Below the pieces are notes generated by a model. That model did not search any database. It saw only the letters and a list, made by a program, of their open reading frames with translations, and had not been told where the DNA came from. The translations under genes and the position numbers were made by a program. A stretch of 64,000 nucleotides of DNA from Clostridium saccharobutylicum DSM 13864 (lineage in GTDB: Bacteria > Bacillota > Clostridia > Clostridiales > Clostridiaceae), in NCBI RefSeq assembly GCF_000473995.1, contig NC_022571.1, positions 2,883,416 through 2,947,415 of the forward strand, written 5' to 3'. Below, piece by piece: positions 1 through 9,601 of the stretch. The first letter of the stretch is position 1. Each line of letters opens with the position of its first letter.

Positions 1-106
1 CATGCTTGTCTAACTTCATATATATGTCGCATATTTAATCTACTATTCTTTCACGTGATTAAAAAATCCTAAAATTAAATATTAACGTCCAAAGGGGGAC
101 AAAACT

Positions 107-985
107 TTGAATAATTACAAGGGAATAGCTTATGCACTTCTATCATCAGCAGCATTTGGAGTTATGCCTATTTTAGCAAGAGTTGCATATGCCAATGGAT
201 CAAATCCAACTACTGTCTTAGTATTTAGATTTTTAATTTCAACACTAATATTATTTTTATATTTAAGATACAATCATATTAGTGTCAATCTTAAAAGAAA
301 ACAGATATTATTATTGTTATGCATCGGTATCGTTGGATATACTATAACAACTCAAACTTTATTTGTATCTTATAATTATTTAGGAGCTGGACTTGCTACT
401 ACTTTGCATTTTATTTATCCAGTGGTGGTTTGTATAACAGGATTTATTTTTTTTAAAAATAAAATTAGCAATAGAAAGATTATTTCTTTAATGCTTTCTG
501 CACTTGGGGTATATTCTTTAATCGCTTTTAAAAATAACTCTATAAACATTCTAGGAATTTCTTTAGCTTTGCTTTCTGGTGTAACTTATGGATTTACTAT
601 GATTGCTCTTAATCTACGCTCAATTAAAGTCTTAGATAATAGAGTTATTACAATGTATTTATGCTTAGGTTCAACAATTGGGATGATTTTATTCGGAACC
701 TTTAACAACTCTATAATTTTCAATTTTAACTATAAAACTTTTGGTTGTTATTTAGGCATATCTGTAATTTCAACTATAGCATCAATAATTTTGCTTTTAA
801 AAGCTACTAAACTAATAGGTGTTTCATCTTCATCAATACTTGGAACCTTTGAACCTATAGTAAGCATATTTTTAGGAATCTTGTTTCTTGGCGAACAATT
901 ATCATTTGCATTATTGATAGGAAGTATTCTTATATTAGTTTCTACAATTATATTGGCAAATGATAAACATGCAAATGCCGCTTAA
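107..985 (+). CDS. EamA/DMT-family permease
   Basis: Predicted inner-membrane drug/metabolite transporter superfamily exporter with unknown substrate. The 292-residue product is almost entirely hydrophobic. It carries two EamA-like halves, about residues 5-135 and 147-285, which is the usual ten-helix layout and length. The start is TTG, chosen because AAAGGGGG at 91-98 is a good ribosome site at normal spacing and the next Met codons lie inside the first membrane helix. It converges with the flavin reductase gene and the two share a bidirectional hairpin terminator. The family is certain; the substrate cannot be read from sequence. Confidence 0.85.
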   Translation: MNNYKGIAYALLSSAAFGVMPILARVAYANGSNPTTVLVFRFLISTLILFLYLRYNHISVNLKRKQILLLLCIGIVGYTITTQTLFVSYNYLGAGLATTLHFIYPVVVCITGFIFFKNKISNRKIISLMLSALGVYSLIAFKNNSINILGISLALLSGVTYGFTMIALNLRSIKVLDNRVITMYLCLGSTIGMILFGTFNNSIIFNFNYKTFGCYLGISVISTIASIILLLKATKLIGVSSSSILGTFEPIVSIFLGILFLGEQLSFALLIGSILILVSTIILANDKHANAA

Positions 986-1030
986 TATTTTTTAATTGAT
1001 GATAATTTATCTTAAATTAAACATATAACA

Positions 1031-1068
1031 AAAATACCATCTGTTCGTTATGAGCACTATGGTATTTT
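1031..1068. terminator. Bidirectional terminator
   Basis: Perfect 10-bp inverted repeat AAAATACCAT / ATGGTATTTT with an 18-nt loop. T-runs on both strands fit termination of the EamA gene and of the convergent flavin reductase gene. Confidence 0.75.
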
Positions 1069-1106
1069 TCTATTTTATGCAATACAATATTCTTATATTG
1101 TAAAAA

Positions 1107-1616
1107 CTATTCTTTTATAAAAATTTTATCTATCTCCGCTATATATAATGTATGATAATCCTTATCTGGATACCATTTTTTATCTATTTCACTTTCTATA
1201 AAACATTCAGGTTGAAAATTTTGTGCATATAATTTTTTGCATATTATTACAGTCTTTCCTTCTTCAAAATATGGTGTGCCATTTGAATGTTCAATTGTTA
1301 AATCTACTTTTGAAAGTTTATCTTCATCTTTTCCAGATACAGTTCCAAGATAGCTTAATTGTTTTTTAAAAGTTTCATCAAAAAATGTTAGTGAAAATGT
1401 ATCCGAATAATCTACAAATTCCTTAGTATAACGTTGAGGTCTCAACACTATATAAACTACATTCTTATTAAACATGACACCAAGGCCACCCCAAGAAGCA
1501 GTCATAGTATTCACTTTATTTTCCTTTTCAGCTGTAATCAACATCCAATCCTTACCTATAAGTTTAAATGTGTTTTCATTCAATTCTTCTGGTTTAATTT
1601 CTTTAAATTTATTCAT
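1107..1616 (-). CDS. Flavin reductase family protein (FMN-binding split barrel)
   Basis: 169-residue small flavoprotein of the flavin reductase-like (DIM6/NTAB) family, which binds FMN and reduces flavins or partner proteins in the cytoplasm. The family signature is visible around residues 35-65: T-A-S-W-G, then the hydrophobic strand and R-P-Q-R-Y-T. Length is normal. The start has AAAGAGGG upstream. It is a single gene with family-A repeat sequence just beyond its 5' end. The physiological partner is unknown. Confidence 0.8.
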   Translation of the reverse strand: MNKFKEIKPEELNENTFKLIGKDWMLITAEKENKVNTMTASWGGLGVMFNKNVVYIVLRPQRYTKEFVDYSDTFSLTFFDETFKKQLSYLGTVSGKDEDKLSKVDLTIEHSNGTPYFEEGKTVIICKKLYAQNFQPECFIESEIDKKWYPDKDYHTLYIAEIDKIFIKE

Positions 1617-1666
1617 AATATAAATATCCCTCTTTCATATTCTTAATACAATTTGCTTTAGTCACG

Positions 1667-1790
1667 TGAATGTAACAACTTACACTCTAAGAATCATAGC
1701 TATTAAAATTTTCTGAGGCAACATGCATCAAAGCATAAATGTGATTTATAAATTGTTTATCTATACATAATAATAGTATACACTTTAATG
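1667..1790 (+). repeat. Family A repeat, partial copy (right half plus trailer)
   Basis: This stretch between the flavin reductase gene and fabF aligns by eye with the right half of the 239-bp element at 5098-5336. Shared blocks include CAACTTACA.TCTAAGAA, CATAGCTAT and the trailing ATTTATAAATTG..TATCTATA. The left half is missing. The rest of the 1617-1922 gap holds no gene. TTGAATTTATAAATTCAA at 1903-1920 is a perfect palindrome next to the fabF stop. Confidence 0.55.
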
Positions 1791-1922
1791 TAATCTAATA
1801 ACCTTAATCATGTTTTTCTATATATTGATTATATTATATCAAATCAATGGTTAGGTAATCCATAACTATCCAAATAAATTTCTTAGTTTATTTTTTCTTT
1901 TCCTTGAATTTATAAATTCAAA

Positions 1923-3161
1923 TTATAAATTGAATGTTTTTAAAACTAATGTTGCATTATGACCACCAAATCCAAAAGAATTCGTTAAAGCATAAGTAAA
2001 ATCTGACTTTTTACCTTTATTAGGAACATAATTTAAATCACATTCAGGATCTGGAGTTTTGTAATTTATTGTTGGAGGTAAAAATCCTTCCTTAAGTGCA
2101 AATGCTGTTATAATAGCTTCAATAGCACCTGATGCTCCTAACAAATGACCTGTCATTGATTTTGTCGAGCTAATTGAAAGTTCATAAGCATGTTTACCAA
2201 ATACAGATTTTACAGCAGCAGTTTCACCTTTATCATTTGCTTTAGTTGAAGTTCCATGCGCATTTATATATCCAATGTCAGAAATATCTACACCAGCATC
2301 ATCAATAGCTAGTTTCATACATCTTGCAGCACCTTCACCGCCCTCAGCTGGTGCAGTCATGTGATGTGCATCATTAGTACATCCATAACCTACTATTTCA
2401 GCAATAATATTAGCTCCTCTGCTTAATGCATGTTCAAGTTCTTCAATTACAAGAACTCCAGAACCTTCACCTAATATAAAACCATTTCGCTCTAAATCAA
2501 ATGGTCTGCAAGCTGTATTTGGATCATCATTAGTCGTCATAGCTTTACTTGCACAAAAACCTGCTAAAGTCAATCCTGTTATAGATGCTTCAGCACCGCC
2601 TGCAATCATTACATCTGCATCATTCCTTTGTATTACCTTAAAACAATCGCCAATAGAATTAGTTGAAGATGCACAAGCTGTAACTGTACATTCATTAAAT
2701 CCTTTAAATCCATACTTTATAGCTATAACTCCTGATGCCATATTAGGTATCATCATTGGAACTAAGAATGGACTAACTCTACGATAACCTTTTTCAAGAA
2801 AATCTTTATGTTGACCTAGCATAGTTTCAATTCCACCAACACCAGTTCCTATTATCACTCCAACGCGTTCTTTGTTTATACTTTCCAAATCAAGTTTTGA
2901 ATTCTCAATTGCCATTTGAGCTGCTGCAAGAGCAAATTGAGCAAATCTATCCGTTCTTCTTACTTCTTTTTTATCCATAAAATTACTTGGATCAAAATTC
3001 TTTATTTCTGCTCCAACTTTCACTGGCAAATCTGAAACATCAACTCTCTCAATTCTACTTATTCCAGATTTTCCTTCTTTTATTGATTTCCAAAGATTTT
3101 CTGCACCAATCCCAAGAGATGTAACAGCTCCCATTCCTGTAATAACTACTCTTTTTCTCAT
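1923..3161 (-). CDS. fabF: 3-oxoacyl-[acyl-carrier-protein] synthase II
   Basis: Condenses malonyl-ACP with acyl-ACP in type II fatty-acid elongation. The 412-residue length matches FabF. The Cys-His-His triad is visible: Cys163 in T-A-C-A-S-S, His302 in N-A-H-G-T-S-T, and His339 in K-S-M-T-G-H-L-L-G-A with Lys334. The start is set by AGGAGG just upstream. The gene stands alone here, not in a fab cluster, so it may be a second KAS II copy. The 250-bp upstream region is AT-rich and I found no recognisable FapR or FabT operator. Confidence 0.95.
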   Translation of the reverse strand: MRKRVVITGMGAVTSLGIGAENLWKSIKEGKSGISRIERVDVSDLPVKVGAEIKNFDPSNFMDKKEVRRTDRFAQFALAAAQMAIENSKLDLESINKERVGVIIGTGVGGIETMLGQHKDFLEKGYRRVSPFLVPMMIPNMASGVIAIKYGFKGFNECTVTACASSTNSIGDCFKVIQRNDADVMIAGGAEASITGLTLAGFCASKAMTTNDDPNTACRPFDLERNGFILGEGSGVLVIEELEHALSRGANIIAEIVGYGCTNDAHHMTAPAEGGEGAARCMKLAIDDAGVDISDIGYINAHGTSTKANDKGETAAVKSVFGKHAYELSISSTKSMTGHLLGASGAIEAIITAFALKEGFLPPTINYKTPDPECDLNYVPNKGKKSDFTYALTNSFGFGGHNATLVLKTFNL

Positions 3162-3411
3162 AATAAATTCCTCCTATATTTAATTAATTTGAATTTTTTC
3201 TAATCTTTACTTTATTAAATTTAATGTATATAATAATTAAAATAAATGAATGATTCCTTTGAATATAATTGTAATAGATATTATTTATTAAAATGAACAA
3301 ATATTGCTTTTAATAATATGAAAGCAAAGAATTAACATATGAACTTATTACTTTTTAATAATGTTTAATAAATAATATTTATATTGTTAATTAGAAAAAG
3401 GTGTTTAAATT

Positions 3412-4299
3412 ATGAAAAACTTAAAAGAAACTATTGCTTCAACTATAGATTACATTGAGGAAAATTTATATGATAAAATTTCTTTAGATGATATTTCTCA
3501 GTATGCGGGAGTATCCAAATACTATCTACACAGAATTTTTAAATCTTTAACAGGAGAATCTATCATTGAATATGTTCAATCACGAAAATTAACACGTAGT
3601 ATTGATGAACTTGTAAATACTAACATGAGAATTATAGATATTGCATTAAATTATGGATTTGATTATGAACAATCTTATATTAGAGCGTTTAAGAAAGCAT
3701 TTGGATGTACCCCTTTGAAAGTTAGATCCGACAAGAAACCTCTAAGTTTAATAATTAAGGAAAAGATAAATACCAATGATATTTTATCTGTAGGTAATTC
3801 AATTACTTATAATCCACACTTTGTCTTTAAGCAAAAATTCAACTTAATTGGTATAAAGCATAAGATATTAAGTAAATCTGGTGATAAAACTGCAAATTCA
3901 TACGGACGAGATTTCTTTTATAATCATAAAGACAAGATTAATAATATCATTAATCCACAAGTATATTTGGGATATACAGATTGGAGTAGTAACAATAATG
4001 GATTTATTTATTATATTCCAAGTGCCCAGGTATCTAATTCAACAAAAGTGCCAGAAGGAATGATAAATATTTCTATACCTGCTCATAAATATGTAGTATT
4101 TCGCTTTGTAGGTTTCTTTCGCCCAGATGATCTTAACGGAAGACATATAGGAAGATTGCTAGTTCAATTATATAGAAAATGGATTTTCAAATCAGGCTAT
4201 AAGTTTGCTGATACCTTTAGATTTGAATATATCGATAACTCTATGTCAAAAGATAACTACTGCGAATTATATGTATATCAACCCATAGAAAATATGTAA
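3412..4299 (+). CDS. AraC-family transcriptional regulator with GyrI-like ligand domain
   Basis: 295 residues. The N-terminal ~110 residues carry two helix-turn-helix units of the AraC/XylS type (L-D-D-I-S..A-G-V-S-K-Y-Y-L-H-R-I-F; I-D-I-A-L-N-Y-G-F). The C-terminal ~170 residues resemble the GyrI/effector-binding fold seen in Rob- and SoxS-like regulators that sense small hydrophobic ligands. AAAAAGGTG supplies the ribosome site before ATG 3412. It is divergent from fabF, and no target operon is obvious nearby. Confidence 0.85.
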   Translation: MKNLKETIASTIDYIEENLYDKISLDDISQYAGVSKYYLHRIFKSLTGESIIEYVQSRKLTRSIDELVNTNMRIIDIALNYGFDYEQSYIRAFKKAFGCTPLKVRSDKKPLSLIIKEKINTNDILSVGNSITYNPHFVFKQKFNLIGIKHKILSKSGDKTANSYGRDFFYNHKDKINNIINPQVYLGYTDWSSNNNGFIYYIPSAQVSNSTKVPEGMINISIPAHKYVVFRFVGFFRPDDLNGRHIGRLLVQLYRKWIFKSGYKFADTFRFEYIDNSMSKDNYCELYVYQPIENM

Positions 4300-4756
4300 C
4301 GTTTAATATGAAAATTGAATTTTTGTTTATATAAATCAAAATTAGATAGATATGTTTTTCACTAACTTTCATAATGCTTGTTTAAAATATATCTATTTAT
4401 TTTTTTAATTTAACTTCTCACTTGTCGTACTTAATATTCTATAAAATCAAGAAATTTTTATAAAACCATTCCAAAATTCCAATTATCTTCATTTATTAAT
4501 ACATACACTTAATAGAATTGCTATGCACTCCATAATCAAATAACTTTACCACTATATTATTTAAAATCTAAATATTTCTTGAATTATTAAACATGTTTTT
4601 TCAAATAATAAATTTGTAATTAAATTTAACTTTAATTATGTTCTATTTAATATATAAGTTCTAATTAATTTGCTACATTAAATTAACACAAATAAGCTAA
4701 TTATATGTAGTTTATTTATTGGAATATATATAACTATTGTGTTAGGAGTGATTATA
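4300..4756. other. Gap with weak terminator and a family C end fragment
   Basis: No gene seen. A weak hairpin (AGATAGATATGTTTT at about 4343 with AAAATATATCT at about 4384, then T7) could end the AraC gene. TATATAAGTTCTAATTA at 4651-4667 matches the terminal sequence of the family C repeats at 15626 and 38060 but has no partner end here. Confidence 0.4.
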
Positions 4757-5077
4757 ATGAGTACTGAAAGGATTTCAAATAATCAATCTCAGATAAATTC
4801 CCTTCAAAGCGGAATAAATAACATGCATCTTTCAGAACCAAATGAATCTGATATTGAAAAGTTTAAAAGACTCTATTTACCAGAATCAAAAGTTAATTAC
4901 CAGCCTAGTCAAGAAAAAATTGAACGTTTAAATAATTTGAATTCTTCTAAATCTGAACCTGAAGATTCAGATATTGAAAAATTCAAAAGACTTTATCTGC
5001 CAACCTCAAAAGCTGATTACGAGCCAAGTGAGGAAAGAATCGAAAATGTAAATAACTTAAGCTATCCTAATATGTAG
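4757..5077 (+). CDS. Small hypothetical protein with two tandem ~40-residue repeats
   Basis: 106 residues, hydrophilic, no signal peptide. Residues ~30-70 and ~71-106 are copies of one unit with core S-D-I-E-K-F-K-R-L-Y-L-P, then S-K-x-x-Y-x-P-S-x-E and I-E-x-x-N-N-L. ATG 4757 is preferred over the GTG at 4739 because TTAGGAGTG lies 8 nt upstream of it. A family-A repeat starts 20 bp past the stop. I do not recognise the family. The short duplicated amphipathic unit suggests a peptide- or partner-binding role, which is inference only. Confidence 0.65.
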   Translation: MSTERISNNQSQINSLQSGINNMHLSEPNESDIEKFKRLYLPESKVNYQPSQEKIERLNNLNSSKSEPEDSDIEKFKRLYLPTSKADYEPSEERIENVNNLSYPNM

Positions 5078-5097
5078 ATATCTAAATCAAGATTTAA

Positions 5098-5336
5098 ACT
5101 TATGTAGTAAATAACCGAAATAGAAGTCATGCATTTGTTTCGGTTACTTAAAAAATTGATAGATGCTTCTAAGATTGCAAGTTGTACCCACAATACTTGC
5201 TTCACAGGCACGCTGTAAACAAGCATATGTGGAACAACTTACAATCTAAGAAGCATAGCTATCAATTTTTTAAGGTAACACTGCACAAAAGCATGACCTC
5301 TATTTCTACTTTAGGATACATATTCAGAACATAAGT
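5098..5336 (+). repeat. Family A repeat, full 239-bp copy folding into one long hairpin
   Basis: The left end ACTTATGTAGTAAATAACCG and right end ..CAGAACATAAGT are inverted. Most of the interior is self-complementary: AAAAAATTGATAG pairs with CTATCAATTTTTT; GATTGCAAGTTGT with ACAACTTACAATC; GAAATAGAAGTCATGC with GCATGACCTCTATTTC. A trailer to about 5375 (ATTTATAAATTGCATGTCTATATG) is shared with the copies near 1750 and 43840. No ORF lies inside, so it is MITE-like. The rest of the 5078-5505 gap has no gene. Confidence 0.75.
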
Positions 5337-5505
5337 GTTATTTATAAATTGCATGTCTATATGTAATTCAATTTAGAACAACTACTTTTCATTTATACTT
5401 ATATCAAATTTTCTTTTAAATTTAAGCTTTCATTGTTTTTATAATATTATAGATAGAAAGATTCCTATCTATAATATTCTCTTTATAAAAATAAATTATT
5501 TCTAT

Positions 5506-6312
5506 CTAATTTTGTACAGTTATTGATCCAACTCCAACTCTTAAATCAAATGTATAAATATCTTCACCACTAGTTTTAGCATTGATATCACATCCTCCAA
5601 CACCTTTACTTGTTATAAACTTAACTGGTGAATTTTTAGGAATTGTGATGTTACTTTTTCCAACGCCACCTTTATATATAAGGTTACCACCTACTTCTGC
5701 CATATTGAGATTCAACTCCCCTACGCGTCCATTAATAACAATATCACCACATTTTTGATCTAAATTTAAATCAACTTCACCTACTGATGAATTTAAATTT
5801 AATTTATCAAATTTTATATTTTCACATTTTAGCTTTCCAGCACCACCTTTTATGTCCATGTTTTTAACTATTATTCCTTTTATATCAGCTTCTCCAGCTC
5901 CCTGATTAAAGCTAAAGTGTTCCTTAATTTTAGAAGGAACTAAAATTTCCAAATTGGAACCATTATCTTCAGAGCCAATTTTAGAATCAAAAAATTCATA
6001 TCCTTTTTCCACCACTTCAATTTTATTATTGTTTCTATTTATATCGATTCCTTTACTTTTGTCAGATAATTCACCTGTTATCTTTACTTCATCTCCATCA
6101 TAACTACTAACAGATACCTTGGATGCACAAAGCTGTATATCTATATCAGTTACATTATCAACAGCTAAATTTTGATTTACAAAATTACTATTACCCGAAT
6201 TTTTACTTCCATTATTATTTGCATTTCTTCTATCTTTAAAATTAATGCCACATCCTATAAATAAAATTACTAGAATTCCACTTATAGCTAAAAATAAAAT
6301 TTTTTTCATCAC
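5506..6312 (-). CDS. Lipoprotein with DUF4097-type beta-helix domain
   Basis: 268 residues. The N terminus has two Lys, a hydrophobic helix and the lipobox F-I-G-C at residues ~18-21, so it should be lipid-anchored on the outer face of the membrane. A Ser/Asn-rich linker follows. From residue ~50 there are repeating short beta-strand units (D-I-K-G, L-N-L-N, D-I-V-I-N-G) typical of DUF4097 'putative adhesin' proteins. AGGAG lies 8 nt before the first ATG of the ATGATG pair. Function is unknown; an envelope or stress-related role is an inference from relatives. Confidence 0.75.
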   Translation of the reverse strand: MMKKILFLAISGILVILFIGCGINFKDRRNANNNGSKNSGNSNFVNQNLAVDNVTDIDIQLCASKVSVSSYDGDEVKITGELSDKSKGIDINRNNNKIEVVEKGYEFFDSKIGSEDNGSNLEILVPSKIKEHFSFNQGAGEADIKGIIVKNMDIKGGAGKLKCENIKFDKLNLNSSVGEVDLNLDQKCGDIVINGRVGELNLNMAEVGGNLIYKGGVGKSNITIPKNSPVKFITSKGVGGCDINAKTSGEDIYTFDLRVGVGSITVQN

Positions 6313-6795
6313 TTCAACTCCTAAGACTTAATTTACAGCAATTTGTAGCAAATTTATTTGTGAATATGCAGAATATAAATAAGCTTTTTCATAACTCAAA
6401 GCTAAAACAACCAACTACAATATATAGTATTTTATAGTCAAATATACAAATCTTATATTTATACAATTTTGTAAAGAACTTAATTGTTAAATTTTCCGAA
6501 CTATGTCACTTACTTTTTTTACATATAAACTCAAATAATTACATTTTAATTATAAAGCTTATTTATAATATATTGCAATCAATTTTAATAATTCCATTAA
6601 TGTAAGTTTTACTATATGAACATACTTACTTTTATACAAAAAATATTTCCAACTAATATTTTTTTATTTTTAGTACATACTAAAAATAGATTTTTATATA
6701 GCCCCAATGCTAAAAATATTGAAATGGTAAAAACAAATTTAATATAAAACACGAACTTTTATTGATTTTTTAATGAAAAAAATCGATTTTTTGTA

Positions 6796-6824
6796 TTGAA
6801 CAAGCCATAACAATATAGTATAAT
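6796..6824 (+). promoter_or_regulatory. glnN promoter
   Basis: TTGAAC (6796-6801) and a perfect TATAAT (6819-6824) separated by 17 bp predict a sigma-A start near 6831 and a leader of about 320 nt. The preceding 6313-6795 stretch holds no gene. At 6664-6683 there is an AT hairpin (TTTTTAGT..ACTAAAAA), and at 6700-6717 an imperfect inverted copy of the leader's AGCAATGGGGCT segment. Confidence 0.7.
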
Positions 6825-6830
6825 TAACTC

Positions 6831-7150
6831 ATAAAGATTAAAGCTATGGCAGTTTTAATTATATATGTTTTGGTGATTATTATTTACAAATTTTAAATAA
6901 AATTTTAGCAATGGGGCTAAAGAATGTTGAATCTTTCTTTAGCCTCATTATTTTTTGAATATGAATTTTATTCCAAATATGTATTTATTAAGTAACAGCT
7001 GCTGTTTTATTCTATGTTTTTATTGACAAAGTAATATTTATATTGACATTTTGATATAAATATTCTACAATTTTTTGTAAATTATTAATTTTTTATTTTA
7101 GTTAATAACGATTTAAATAATGTTGCATATCTGAAAGGGGATTTTTATCA
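6831..7150 (+). ncRNA. glnN leader with candidate ANTAR-type antitermination site
   Basis: At the predicted transcript start, ATTAAAGCT (6837-6845) pairs with AGTTTTAAT (6851-6859) around the loop ATGGC. Further on, TTTTAGC (6903-6909) pairs with GCTAAAG (6916-6922) around the hexaloop AATGGG, with A at loop position 1 and G at position 4. The 3' part of that hairpin is also the 5' arm of the terminator at 6910-6956, so the two structures exclude each other. This is the architecture of ANTAR-protein targets in clostridial nitrogen genes. The first loop has 5, not 6, nt and the two hairpins are about 43 nt apart, so the assignment is tentative. Confidence 0.55.
6910..6956 (+). terminator. Intrinsic terminator inside the glnN leader
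   Basis: AATGGGGCTAAAGAA (6910-6924) pairs over 15 positions (one G-U) with TTCTTTAGCCTCATT (6935-6949). It is followed by T6 at 6951-6956. It lies about 200 nt upstream of the glnN start, so it should act as an attenuator. Confidence 0.85.
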
Positions 7151-9244
7151 ATGAACAAAATTAATGAAATTTTTGCTTCAAACGTATTTAGCGATGCTGT
7201 AATGAAAGAACGTCTTCCAAAGGCTACTTATAAAGCGTTAAAAAAGACAATTGAACAAGGAACTGCTCTTAAACTAGAGGTTGCAGATGTTGTTGCTTCT
7301 GCAATGAAAGATTGGGCTGTTGAAAAAGGGGCTACTCACTTCACTCACTGGTTCCAACCAATGACTGGAATTACTGCTGAAAAACATGATTCTTTCATCA
7401 ATCCAACTTCTGATGGAAATGTTATACTAGAATTTTCAGGTAAAGAATTAATTAAAGGTGAACCAGATGCATCTTCATTCCCTAATGGAGGACTTAGAGC
7501 TACTTTTGAAGCTAGAGGATACACTGCATGGGATTGTACTTCACCAGCATTTATTAAAGATGGTTCTTTATGTATTCCAACTGCTTTCTGTTCTTATAAT
7601 GGAGAAGCTTTAGACAAGAAAACTCCACTATTACGTTCAATGGAAGCTATAAATAAGCAAGCACTACGTGTTTTAAGATCATTAGGTAATACTACTACTC
7701 AAAAAGTTATTACAACTGTAGGTCCTGAACAAGAATACTTCTTAATCGATAAGAAAATGTATAATGCTCGTAAAGACCTTATCTTAACAGGAAGAACATT
7801 ATTCGGAGCAAAACCTTCAAAAGGTCAAGAACTTGAAGATCATTACTTCGGAACAATAAAGCAAAGAATTTCTGATTTCATGAAAGAATTAGATGAAGAA
7901 CTTTGGAAGCTTGGAATATTAGCTAAAACTAAACATAACGAAGTTGCTCCTGGTCAACATGAATTAGCTCCTATATTTAGTACAACAAATATATCAACTG
8001 ATCACAACCAACTTACAATGGAAATAATGAAGAAAGTTGCTGAAAAACATGATTTATATTGCCTACTTCATGAAAAACCATTTGCTGGAGTTAATGGATC
8101 AGGTAAGCATAACAACTGGTCAATGGGAACTGATGATGGAATGAACCTTCTTGAACCAGGAAAATCTCCACACGAAAATCAACAATTCCTTTTATTCCTT
8201 TGTGCTGTAATAAAAGCTGTTGATGAATATCCAGATTTATTAAGAGTATCAGCTGCAAATGCTGGAAATGACCACCGTTTAGGTGCTAACGAAGCTCCTC
8301 CAGCTATAATTTCTATATTCTTAGGAGATCAATTAGAAGACGTATTAGAACAAATAGAAAAAGGACCAGCTACAAGCTCTAAATCTTCAAGCAAATTAAC
8401 TATTGGAGTAAATACATTACCAGCTCTTCCAAAAGATGCAACTGACAGAAACAGAACTTCTCCATTTGCATTCACTGGAAACAAATTTGAATTTAGAATG
8501 GTTCCATCTTCAGCTTCAATTGCTGGATGTAACTTTGTTTTAAATACAATAGTTGCTGAAACTTTATCTGAAATTGCAGATAAGCTTGAAAAAGCTACTG
8601 ATTTAGATGCTGAAATCCAAGCAATCTTAACTGATATTGTTAAAAACCATAAGAGAATTATCTTCAATGGTAATGGATATTCAGATGAATGGGTTGCTGA
8701 AGCAGAAAGAAGAGGACTTCCAAACATTCACTCAACTGTAGAAGCTGCTAAAGCTATGATGTCTGAAAAGAATCAATCAGTACTTGAAAAACATGGAGTT
8801 TTAACTAGAGTTGAATCAGAATCTCGTTACGAAATAACTCTTGAAAACTACAATAAGATTATAAATATAGAAGCTTTAACAACACTTGAAATGGCAAAAC
8901 GTCAAATCTTACCTGCTGTAATCAAGTTTGCTACAAGCCTTGCGGAATCTATAAACACTATAAATGCTACTGGAATAGGCGCTGATGTTTCAGTTCAATC
9001 TGAATTATTAAAGCAAGTTTCAACATTAACAGCTTCATTAAATAAGAATGTAGTACTTCTTGAAAAATTAGTTGAAAAAGCTGACAACTTCACTGGAGAT
9101 ATATTCGATTTAGGTATGATGTACAGATACGAAGTATTTGAACAAATGAATACTTTAAGAGAAGATGCTGATAAGCTTGAAACTCTAGTTGATGAAAAAT
9201 TCTGGCCAATACCAACTTATGAAGATATGTTATTCAACGTTTAA
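7151..9244 (+). CDS. glnN: Glutamine synthetase type III
   Basis: Makes glutamine from glutamate, ammonia and ATP; a main entry of ammonium nitrogen in the cytoplasm. The 697-residue length is that of GSIII, far longer than GSI (~440). Visible blocks include the conserved N-terminal [17 protein letters not shown], the region [23 protein letters not shown], and the C-terminal [16 protein letters not shown] precedes ATG 7151. Transcription is probably controlled by the attenuator in its leader, and a strong hairpin with a GAAA loop ends the gene. Codon choice is that of a highly expressed gene. Confidence 0.97.
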   Translation: MNKINEIFASNVFSDAVMKERLPKATYKALKKTIEQGTALKLEVADVVASAMKDWAVEKGATHFTHWFQPMTGITAEKHDSFINPTSDGNVILEFSGKELIKGEPDASSFPNGGLRATFEARGYTAWDCTSPAFIKDGSLCIPTAFCSYNGEALDKKTPLLRSMEAINKQALRVLRSLGNTTTQKVITTVGPEQEYFLIDKKMYNARKDLILTGRTLFGAKPSKGQELEDHYFGTIKQRISDFMKELDEELWKLGILAKTKHNEVAPGQHELAPIFSTTNISTDHNQLTMEIMKKVAEKHDLYCLLHEKPFAGVNGSGKHNNWSMGTDDGMNLLEPGKSPHENQQFLLFLCAVIKAVDEYPDLLRVSAANAGNDHRLGANEAPPAIISIFLGDQLEDVLEQIEKGPATSSKSSSKLTIGVNTLPALPKDATDRNRTSPFAFTGNKFEFRMVPSSASIAGCNFVLNTIVAETLSEIADKLEKATDLDAEIQAILTDIVKNHKRIIFNGNGYSDEWVAEAERRGLPNIHSTVEAAKAMMSEKNQSVLEKHGVLTRVESESRYEITLENYNKIINIEALTTLEMAKRQILPAVIKFATSLAESINTINATGIGADVSVQSELLKQVSTLTASLNKNVVLLEKLVEKADNFTGDIFDLGMMYRYEVFEQMNTLREDADKLETLVDEKFWPIPTYEDMLFNV

Positions 9245-9261
9245 TATAAATAAATTTCACA

Positions 9262-9295
9262 AAAAGGAGCACTTCAGAAATGAAGTGCTCCTTTT
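9262..9295 (+). terminator. glnN terminator
   Basis: Perfect 15-bp stem AAAAGGAGCACTTCA / TGAAGTGCTCCTTTT closed by a GAAA tetraloop, 17 nt after the stop codon. Confidence 0.9.
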
Positions 9296-9415
9296 ATTCT
9301 ATCTAATAATTTATAATTATTACTTCGATCTTTTCACCATACTTAAAAACATATTTTTAAGAAATAAAATGCCCATACTTTCATGAAATAACTTGCTTCA
9401 TGATATTAGTGGCCT

Positions 9416-9423
9416 TATTAATA
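9416..9423. repeat. IS target-site duplication, left
   Basis: TATTAATA directly before the left terminal inverted repeat. It is identical to 10948-10955 after the right end. Eight base pairs is the usual duplication for IS256-type elements. Confidence 0.9.
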
Positions 9424-9466
9424 GGGACTCTAGATAATTTTGTGTTATTAGTATATTTGTTATTTA

Positions 9467-9505
9467 AATATTACTGGAAATTTTATGGTCCAGTAATATT
9501 TTTTT
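9467..9505 (+). terminator. Hairpin inside the IS left end
   Basis: AATATTACTGGA (9467-9478) pairs with TCCAGTAATATT (9489-9500), then T5. It is oriented to stop plus-strand transcription entering the element from glnN. This fits known IS self-protection against outside transcription, but that role is inferred. Confidence 0.65.
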
Positions 9506-9601
9506 ATTTTTAGTAAATGCTAAAAATATGTTTTATATCCATTTATAGTATTAGTGAAAAATCAGATATTATACATAAAGTTTAGCAAAAAGTACAAGCT
9601 A

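Noticed and set aside
8329-8727. 132-codon minus-strand frame within glnN
   Set aside because: Antisense shadow of the highly biased glnN codons, with no start signals or family match.
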